From: a virus
Virus record (IMG/VR): IMGVR_UViG_3300042389_001478
Location: 62,001-126,000 of that record
Strand: one strand, 5' to 3'
Length of the DNA stretch: 64,000 nt
In this document: piece by piece, positions 58,442 to 64,000 of the stretch
Numbering within the stretch: the first letter of the stretch is position 1
Layout of the letters: every line of letters begins with the position of its first letter
Position numbers and translations under genes: made by a program
Notes under the pieces: generated by a model
Databases searched by the model: none
Seen by the model: only the letters and a program-made list of their open reading frames with translations
What the model was told of the DNA's origin: nothing

Positions 58442-59032
58442 TTATAATGAGAACACCCCTCTTTTTTGTAAAAATGATACAATGAGATTATTTTGCTCTG
58501 CAATACCAATTTTCTCATTATGTACAACTAGATCAAAATGATCAGGATTATAGTTGTCTGGATCAAGAGCAGTTTCGCTCGCATGATTAGAATTATATAG
58601 ATTTCTGGTTAGCTTTATTACTATGCCACCAGCATTCTTTACGGCCTCTACTTCATTTGGAAATCTACAATCAGCGATAACAGCTAAGCCCAAATGTTCT
58701 CGATTAATTTTAGAGATTGTAGCATTTACCCAAACCCCATTATACATTTTGCGAAAAATATCCGTACCGACTATTTGCATAACTTCTCTTGCATTAAGTT
58801 TCTGCCCCTCCCACTCTATATGAGTGGCGGTGTTTTTATCCATGTCTGATCCATAGCATTGGTCATAGCTCAATCCAAGTATATTCATGCAAATATCTTG
58901 TTTTAGTGGATCAGCAAAATTATATACTTTAGATAAGCCAGAGTATTTACTATTATAGTAGTCACATATATTTTCAGAACATGTGGTTTTTCCGGACTGT
59001 TTTCTTCCAGCAAATGCAATAATTGTACTCAT
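58442..59032 (-). CDS. Deoxynucleoside monophosphate kinase
   Basis: A 196-residue P-loop kinase. FAGRKQSGKTTCSENIC is the Walker A. NFADPLKQDIC, NAREVMQIVGTDIFRKMYNGVWVNA and VIADCRFPNEVEAVKNAGG match phage dNMP kinases of the T4 gp1 type. It phosphorylates dNMPs for phage DNA synthesis. It is linked to the primase gene by a 4-base overlap, and its stop lies within the presumed start region of the following nuclease. Confidence 0.88.
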   Translation of the reverse strand: MSTIIAFAGRKQSGKTTCSENICDYYNSKYSGLSKVYNFADPLKQDICMNILGLSYDQCYGSDMDKNTATHIEWEGQKLNAREVMQIVGTDIFRKMYNGVWVNATISKINREHLGLAVIADCRFPNEVEAVKNAGGIVIKLTRNLYNSNHASETALDPDNYNPDHFDLVVHNEKIGIAEQNNLIVSFLQKRGVFSL

Positions 59033-60189
59033 ACTATACTTTCTAGATATGGTTTAATTTCAGTATTAATTTCTTCTGAGGTCATTTCTCCCACATCAGG
59101 CTTGCTGATCGATGGAATAAAAATTCGATAAGTATTTTGACACTTTGACTTAATCTGATCAGCCGCTTTTCTGCCAGCTTCATCATTATCTGTTAAAATT
59201 ACGATAGTCATAGCGCCAGATGAATCAAGAAGAATTTTTTGTCTATCGCTCAATGACGAACCAAATATTGCAACACTGTTATGAATACCGTTTTCTTCTA
59301 GTCTCCAGACATTGCCTGGGCTTTCAACAATAATAACCTGATTACTCTTCATAATGTGTTCTTTTGCAAACCAGAAGTTGTATAAAGAATTTTGGCTTTT
59401 AAAGTTTGCGCTATGTTTCCATTTTGGATAAAGCCATTTCTTTTCGTCTGGTGGGCACTTTTCGCTTTCGTTATGATATGAGGAACAGTGGCCGCATTTA
59501 TTGGAAACGCTTCTTCCGGTACATGCTATCATATGAGTATAATCATTATTGTAGATTGGCACCACTATTCTATTATACATTTCCTTGGTGGGATTATCGC
59601 ATAGTCCAACATCGTACTTGTCAAGCGTTTGTAAAGAATATCCTCTTTTTACATAGTAGTCTGGGGACATTTGTAAATGTTTTCTTACTTGCTCTCTTGT
59701 TGGTAGTTGAGCTACTTTATCTACAGTTTGATTATCTTTAGATAAATAGCTAACTGTACTAGTAAAAGATTTTTTATCTCTTTCTGTTTTTGAGATCTTT
59801 ATATTTTTTAGGTCTTTGTTGATAAACTTAAGACAAAATTCTAAAGCCTCATTAAAACTACAGGTCTTGTCTCCATTCTCTTCCCATCCGTGCTTTTGGT
59901 GCGATAATATTCCCCTAACAAATCCTATTACAGAAGACTTAAATACTTGTTCGCATCCGTGTGTTCTACACTTCCAGTTACCCCTATACCTATCTCCTTC
60001 TGGATAGAGATTAATTGCTGACATATTATCTCCTCCATGAATGGGGCAGGACATAGAGATCATTTTATTATTAGACCTATATTCCAAACCAAAAGCATCA
60101 AGCAAAGGATATATGTTGTCGCAAATGTCGTCGCAAACTATTTTAAGTTTGGTCTGATCATTATTATTCGAACGGGATTTCTTGTTCAT
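59029..60189 (-). CDS. DNA primase (CHC2 zinc finger + TOPRIM)
   Basis: About 386 residues from the ATG at 60189. The open frame extends upstream to a GTG at 60276, but that would overlap the helicase by over 110 bases and adds no conserved sequence. The zinc motif is C48, H51, C74 and C79 (CPIHGG, CRTHGC). The TOPRIM has E289 in IIVESPGN and D334/D336 in ILTDNDEAGRK. A second cluster, CGHC...C, lies before the TOPRIM. It makes RNA primers for the DnaB-type helicase encoded just upstream. The start overlaps the helicase end by 26 bases, and the ribosome site is weak. Confidence 0.9.
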   Translation of the reverse strand: MNKKSRSNNNDQTKLKIVCDDICDNIYPLLDAFGLEYRSNNKMISMSCPIHGGDNMSAINLYPEGDRYRGNWKCRTHGCEQVFKSSVIGFVRGILSHQKHGWEENGDKTCSFNEALEFCLKFINKDLKNIKISKTERDKKSFTSTVSYLSKDNQTVDKVAQLPTREQVRKHLQMSPDYYVKRGYSLQTLDKYDVGLCDNPTKEMYNRIVVPIYNNDYTHMIACTGRSVSNKCGHCSSYHNESEKCPPDEKKWLYPKWKHSANFKSQNSLYNFWFAKEHIMKSNQVIIVESPGNVWRLEENGIHNSVAIFGSSLSDRQKILLDSSGAMTIVILTDNDEAGRKAADQIKSKCQNTYRIFIPSISKPDVGEMTSEEINTEIKPYLESIV

Positions 60190-61618
60190 TTGTATTGTTG
60201 ACGATAAAACCATCTGATGATCCGCCCTTATTGTTAAGTACCTCAAGTCTAGTTTTGCCTTCTGTGATCTTGGCACACCAACCCTTCATATGACAATTGA
60301 TATAGTCATTGTCATCCAAGCCTCCTCCGTGTCTGCTGATTAGTGGCACTAATTTACGATTTCCATTATCTGGTCCATCTTCAGCTATTTCTTCTGGGGT
60401 CTTTCGCTTGAAGATACTAAAGTTACTACATAGCCATATAATACGATCAGATCCGCTAGCAGAGTCTGTGCTTTCTTTTGTGATGCCGTCTCTATTTAAT
60501 TGTATAAATGCAACAATAGGAACCTTATATCTTGTGGCAAAATTATGTAAAGAAGTCATCATAAATCCTAATACCTGATATTCTTTTAAATCTTGACTCA
60601 TGCCAGCACTATCCATTAGTTTTAGATAGTCATAAAAAATTACACATTCCTTAGCTGTGCCATCATCATTAAGACCAACTTCTTTTAGTACCCACCTTCT
60701 CATGATCGCCAGCTGATCTTCAAATGGTTGACCAGCAATGCTTTTATGAAATAGTTTAGTCTTTTTTAATTCTGTGGCCGCTGCTATTAGCTTATTCTTT
60801 TTGTCTGGGGATTCTGCAAACTTTCCGGTTTCTATAGCATTGATTTCAATTTCTGTCATCATAGCTAATATTCTATTAATATGGTCTTCTTTATTCATCT
60901 CTGTATCCATATTAAGCACTGGTATGCCTAGCTTGGCTATGTTATTGCCGATATTATCAGATAGTAATGTTTTGCCTGTTTTGGGTCTAGCTCCGATCAC
61001 ATTAACTGTTCCTTTTCTGAGACCGCCACCTATAGCATGATCATAAGCCGGAAATCCAGTAGGTATTCCAACTTGGTCAACTCTATTGTGTTCTAGGTTG
61101 TGTATATATGCGTCTAGATCATTACCGATTGGTACAGGGTTGTTGTCTGAGTCGTTAAGAAGAGAAGTGAAGTTAAATATGGTTTCTTCAGCTATGCCTA
61201 AAATAGAGCCGATAGGCTCTGTACCATTAACATCCAGTATCTTTTCTTGCGCCAACTCAAGCTGCTTGCGTAATAGTCTTGCTATTTCAAGTTTTCTAAT
61301 TTTAGCCGCAAACTTCCTCACGTTGTCAACAGCAACCGGAAAATCAATGATTGCTCTTAAATGCTGGGCTTCTTCTTTCTTTGCTAAAATATGACCAAAC
61401 CCAAGCTCTTCTGCTACAGAAAAAATAGTCGCTATATCAATATTTGGCTTCTGTTCCCTTTCACAGACGACCTTCAAGCACTTAAAGATAATAGAATTAC
61501 TATCAATTGTAAAAGAAGAGTCTTGTACAATATCTGCCACATCCAAATAAGCATCCTCTCCGTAATTACATATACCGGACAGGACAGCTCTTTCTGCTGC
61601 TGAATCACACAAAATCAT
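60164..61618 (-). CDS. dnaB: Replicative DNA helicase (DnaB-like)
   Basis: A 484-residue hexameric helicase. The N-terminal helical domain (CDSAAERAVLSGI, FTIDSNSIIFKCLK) is followed by a linker and then a RecA-type motor. Motor motifs are GIPTGFPAYDHAIGGGLRKG, Walker A GARPKTGKT (209-217), MDTEM, Walker B VIFYD (D330), and PIVAFIQLNR with SGSDRIIWLCSN. It ends NTNEQEIPFE. It would unwind the fork and recruit the primase encoded next in the same operon. Typical length for DnaB. Confidence 0.93.
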   Translation of the reverse strand: MILCDSAAERAVLSGICNYGEDAYLDVADIVQDSSFTIDSNSIIFKCLKVVCEREQKPNIDIATIFSVAEELGFGHILAKKEEAQHLRAIIDFPVAVDNVRKFAAKIRKLEIARLLRKQLELAQEKILDVNGTEPIGSILGIAEETIFNFTSLLNDSDNNPVPIGNDLDAYIHNLEHNRVDQVGIPTGFPAYDHAIGGGLRKGTVNVIGARPKTGKTLLSDNIGNNIAKLGIPVLNMDTEMNKEDHINRILAMMTEIEINAIETGKFAESPDKKNKLIAAATELKKTKLFHKSIAGQPFEDQLAIMRRWVLKEVGLNDDGTAKECVIFYDYLKLMDSAGMSQDLKEYQVLGFMMTSLHNFATRYKVPIVAFIQLNRDGITKESTDSASGSDRIIWLCSNFSIFKRKTPEEIAEDGPDNGNRKLVPLISRHGGGLDDNDYINCHMKGWCAKITEGKTRLEVLNNKGGSSDGFIVNNTNEQEIPFE

Positions 61619-61619
61619 A

Positions 61620-62033
61620 TCAACCTGCTCCTGCTGAACATTTGTTACACTTATATCTATCGAGAGAATCTGTTATTAAAACCGGATTAATATCCTCTGT
61701 TCTGCCACACACCCGGCAGGTTGCCTTAAGCATTCTAAATTTTCTGGCTCTTGGTACTGGGGGTTGAATGGCTAACTTTTTATCAACAGCAATGTCTTCT
61801 CTATGCATATTTAGTTCAGCCATTTGGTCAAACTTATTTTCTCGCAATGGCTTGGCCTTGATATCATGAGTGGCAGAATTTGCCGTCTTTTTCCTTGGCT
61901 TCCTTTTCGGCGGGGTGGTGGAATTATCCGTCCCGTCAGTTGTAGTAGAGGGTTGACCGGCTGGAGGCAACATCGCTTGCAGTAACTGAATCATTTGTTG
62001 TATTTGTTGCGGATCTAGACTTATATTATCCAT
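61620..62033 (-). CDS. Small protein with C-terminal zinc ribbon
   Basis: A 137-residue protein. Residues 8-24 form a Gln/Leu-rich helix. Residues 25-55 are Thr/Pro/Lys-rich and disordered. The C-terminal part has CRVCGR and CNKC about 20 residues apart, a zinc ribbon. It lies directly upstream of the helicase, one base from its start. Possible replication or transcription accessory; the family is not recognised. Confidence 0.65.
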   Translation of the reverse strand: MDNISLDPQQIQQMIQLLQAMLPPAGQPSTTTDGTDNSTTPPKRKPRKKTANSATHDIKAKPLRENKFDQMAELNMHREDIAVDKKLAIQPPVPRARKFRMLKATCRVCGRTEDINPVLITDSLDRYKCNKCSAGAG

Positions 62034-62517
62034 GTTTCACCATTTTTATTTTTTGAATAGAAAGAAGAATATCAGACAAGTTTTTAACAGAGTTGGCTAG
62101 ATACGACAGCCTATCGGTTCTTTGCTTCGCGTATATCCTAATTTTGTTTAATGATTGTGCTTTGTCATTATGCTTAATGGCTTGGTTAGCTTTTTCAACA
62201 TATCCATAGCCCTTATAGTTATTAATATCGTCTGCGATAACTACTTTTATGGTATCGTCTGCCCAATTATTTCTAGCAATTTCTCTATTTATGGTTCTTT
62301 GTATATGGAATGCAAATTGTCCTAATCTATAAGATATTTGTCCACAGTCTTCTGGCGTAAGTTTTTCTAGCTCATCTCTATTCATTGATAAATAGTTGTT
62401 GAGCTCTGTCTCTGGTAATATGCCGCTACTGTATTTAGGCAAACCAATACCTGATTCATATTCATCAAGTAAATCATCCCAGTCATGTAGTTCTTCTTTA
62501 GCTGTTTTGTTGCTCAT
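62026..62517 (-). CDS. Helical hypothetical protein in the recombination-replication operon
   Basis: A 163-residue mostly helical protein. An acidic N-terminus (WDDLLDEYESGIGLP) is followed by long charged helices (FHIQRTINREIARNNW; KIRIYAKQRTDRLSYLANSV). There is no enzymatic motif. It overlaps its neighbours by 8 and 20 bases. Given its place between a nuclease and a zinc-ribbon protein next to RecA, a replication or recombination accessory role is guessed, not shown. Confidence 0.65.
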   Translation of the reverse strand: MSNKTAKEELHDWDDLLDEYESGIGLPKYSSGILPETELNNYLSMNRDELEKLTPEDCGQISYRLGQFAFHIQRTINREIARNNWADDTIKVVIADDINNYKGYGYVEKANQAIKHNDKAQSLNKIRIYAKQRTDRLSYLANSVKNLSDILLSIQKIKMVKHG

Positions 62518-62917
62518 TTTTTATCCTATTTAGCCATGATTCTTCATTCTCGTTAAAGGGCAACTCTATATATGAGATACCATTTATTTCACACCATTCT
62601 TTTTTTTCTTGGTCTCTCTTTTTGTGTTTTACAAAACCTAATAATGTACTATGATAAAATGGGGTAAATTTGTAGTGTTGTTCACCATGTACTTCAATAG
62701 TGCGTTTTAAAAGAGGGATATAAAAATCTAAGTATAGAGTCTCTGATCTCCTCAAAGGAACAGGTACCTCCTCCAGTATTTGCATGGTTGGGAAGCATTG
62801 ATGTATTAGCTGTCTGGCAGTCAAATGCAAAGAGGATTTATTTTTAGCGGCCCCGTGGGCTATGCCTCCAATGAGTTGCCAATTGCAAAGGTTGCCATCA
62901 AGATCTTTTATTTGCAT
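62498..62917 (-). CDS. Vsr/EDxHD-type endonuclease
   Basis: A 139-residue nuclease-like protein. LYLDFYIPLLKRTIEVHGEQHY gives D64, E75, H77, E79 and H81. A lysine/aspartate helix follows (KHKKRDQEKKEW) and then SYIELP. The order matches small Vsr-like PD-(D/E)XK nucleases. It sits just after recA with a 10-base overlap. It may be a recombination nuclease or a compact homing enzyme; it has no NUMOD domain, unlike the gene at 45686. Confidence 0.65.
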   Translation of the reverse strand: MQIKDLDGNLCNWQLIGGIAHGAAKNKSSLHLTARQLIHQCFPTMQILEEVPVPLRRSETLYLDFYIPLLKRTIEVHGEQHYKFTPFYHSTLLGFVKHKKRDQEKKEWCEINGISYIELPFNENEESWLNRIKNEQQNS

Positions 62918-63933
62918 TTAATACCCATGGTCTCTTTAACTTGTGCTAATAGGCTTTCATAAATATCTGGATGATCAACTAAGTATTGTCTAACCTTTTC
63001 TGTTCCTTGAAATTTTGGCTTATCTTCCACCGAAGTTAATGTGTACCAAGCTCCCCCTTTTTGAATTAGACCAATATCGGCAGCAAGCATTAATAGCTCC
63101 ATCTGCTTATCAATGCCTTGGCCATATCTAATATAGCTAGTAATGGTACCACCAGGAGCACCAAGCGCCGAACAAACCACTTGCCACTGTATCTCTTGTC
63201 CAATTTGTTGACCATCTTCTGATGTCCCGATTTTCCATGCCCTATGAAATTGTGCCCTTAGTTTAATATCTGTTTGATAAGCAATAGCCTGACCACTCTT
63301 CTCTTTCCATTCAACATGGCCAGTCCCAGGATTACCCATAAGATGAGTAATGCCAATCACAATATTCCTATTAACAGGAATAACATTAGCCACCTTCCTG
63401 CAAAACTTAGCTAACAACTTGGCACCATCTGCTCTTTGCATCTTGCTCATATCTGACGTAATTTCTGTCTCAGTGCATAATGCAGAGTATGAGTCTATGA
63501 TTAGTACTGATCCTGGGATTTCATTAATGATTCTTTCACCAATTTGGAGATATTCTTCTGCGTGTAATATCTTTCCTTGTTGAGAGCCAATAATATGAAA
63601 TCGTTCAAGATTGAGTCCTGGAATACCTTCTAAATCTCTTTTCTTAAGTCTTCCTTCAATATTAAGGTAATATATTTCTCTTCCTTCTTTGAATCCCTTG
63701 TAAGCGTACTCTGGTTTTTGTGCTGTAGCAGCGAAATCTAAGGATGTTGTGGTTTTTCCGCATTTAGGTTGACCGGTTAAAATCATGAAGCTACCTTCCG
63801 GCACTCCACCATTTAATATGATATCTAAGGATGGGCTTACTGGGATGGTAATTAATTTCTTGTCTACAACAGCACTTGCTGTTAGCATAATTTCATTACC
63901 AAAATCTTTAATAACGTCTTCTTTTAAGCTCAT
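62908..63933 (-). CDS. RecA-like recombinase
   Basis: A 341-residue recombinase. The core begins IPVSPSLDIILNGGVPEGSF. Walker A is GQPKCGKTT (54-62). E93 in YYLNIEGRL occupies the place of RecA E96. Walker B is SVLIIDSYSAL with D147. A DNA-binding loop precedes VIGITHLMGNPGTGHVEWKE. It would catalyse strand exchange for phage recombination and repair. The gene is intact, with no intron or intein visible. ATGA overlap joins it to the gene at the right edge. Confidence 0.92.
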   Translation of the reverse strand: MSLKEDVIKDFGNEIMLTASAVVDKKLITIPVSPSLDIILNGGVPEGSFMILTGQPKCGKTTTSLDFAATAQKPEYAYKGFKEGREIYYLNIEGRLKKRDLEGIPGLNLERFHIIGSQQGKILHAEEYLQIGERIINEIPGSVLIIDSYSALCTETEITSDMSKMQRADGAKLLAKFCRKVANVIPVNRNIVIGITHLMGNPGTGHVEWKEKSGQAIAYQTDIKLRAQFHRAWKIGTSEDGQQIGQEIQWQVVCSALGAPGGTITSYIRYGQGIDKQMELLMLAADIGLIQKGGAWYTLTSVEDKPKFQGTEKVRQYLVDHPDIYESLLAQVKETMGIKCK

Positions 63934-64000
63934 TGGTCTAGATCCTTCAATTTAGAAATAATGTTTTTTGATTGAGATTTACTGCTACCAAAAGAGATAT
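63930..64000 (-). CDS. 3' end of a gene entering from the right edge
   Basis: An open frame on the minus strand runs in from the edge and stops at TGA 63932-63930, overlapping the recA-like ATG as ATGA. The last 22 residues begin ISFGSSKSQSKN and end KLKDLDQ. This gene is upstream of recA in the same operon. Too short to name. Confidence 0.5.
   Translation of the reverse strand, partial: ISFGSSKSQSKNIISKLKDLDQ

Noticed and set aside
58441-58446. TATAAT on the minus strand upstream of the RecB-like nuclease
   Set aside because: No -35-like hexamer 16-18 bases upstream, and it lies within coupled genes.
58442-58480. Minus-one frameshift fusing dNMP kinase to the RecB-like nuclease at the A-run
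   Set aside because: The run of A residues does not form a proper X XXY YYZ site in the kinase frame; a non-standard start with a good ribosome site explains the upstream conserved residues better.
60190-60276. Longer primase starting at GTG 60276
   Set aside because: It would overlap the helicase by 113 bases and adds non-conserved residues encoded opposite the helicase frame; the ATG at 60189 is preferred.
62908-63933. Intron or intein within the recA-like gene because nucleases lie nearby
   Set aside because: The frame is continuous, of normal length, and all core motifs are in order.

Overview
The window is an AT-rich stretch of a large tailed double-stranded DNA phage, or of a prophage or uncultivated viral genome of that kind. 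It uses the standard code, with TGA as a stop, and genes are packed almost end to end, often overlapping by 4 to 30 bases. There are no rRNA or tRNA genes and no bacterial housekeeping genes. No stretch over 100 bases lacks a gene. The host cannot be read directly. One weak hint is a membrane-anchored protein at about 43.6-44.6 kb whose N-terminal layout and DUF2135-like domain recall proteins common in Planctomycetes.

The left two thirds (1-43625, + strand) is a tail module. It holds the end of an upstream gene, four small to medium tail-assembly genes, then a tape-measure gene of 6,899 codons (2580-23279). After it come a fibre or adhesin with YadA-like beta-roll repeats, a tail protein next to the hub, a 1,858-residue hub or tip candidate, a 2,760-residue cysteine-rich tail protein, and a small zinc-binding protein. 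No contractile sheath or baseplate wedge gene is seen, so a very long siphovirus-type tail is the best guess. A Rho-independent terminator lies just before the tape-measure gene.

The tape measure is the most unusual object here. Within one frame it has six tandem 27-residue repeats, a classic tape-measure core, and then a chain of globular segments. Four of these look like enzymes: a PD-(D/E)XK-type nuclease, a kinase of the aminoglycoside-phosphotransferase type, a HAD phosphatase and an ADP-ribosyltransferase. They are separated by two families of glycine-rich linker repeats. The most regular linker carries the peptide GTDTVPAMLTPGEFVVN, identical in five copies although the DNA of the copies has diverged at wobble positions. 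The layout resembles phage polyvalent proteins, which carry effector domains into the host, but here it is built into the tail ruler.

The right third (43612-64000, - strand) is transcribed toward the tail module. From its upstream end it encodes a RecA-like recombinase, a Vsr/EDxHD-type nuclease, two small unknowns, DnaB-type helicase, CHC2/TOPRIM primase, dNMP kinase, a RecB/Cas4-like nuclease, and a DNA polymerase III alpha subunit split into two genes. A small unknown gene and a DnaQ-type exonuclease sit between the polymerase halves. Single-stranded DNA-binding protein follows, with its own consensus sigma-70-type promoter overlapped by a palindrome. Next is a glycan cassette (two clear GT4 glycosyltransferases, two weaker GT-B-like proteins, a sugar nucleotidyltransferase-like protein and a truncated methyltransferase-like protein). 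It ends with a free-standing homing-type endonuclease, a recombination pair (Rad52/ERF-like candidate plus zinc ribbon) and the membrane-anchored DUF2135-like protein. Together these make a nearly self-sufficient replisome plus a glycosylation module that may act on virion, DNA or host surface.
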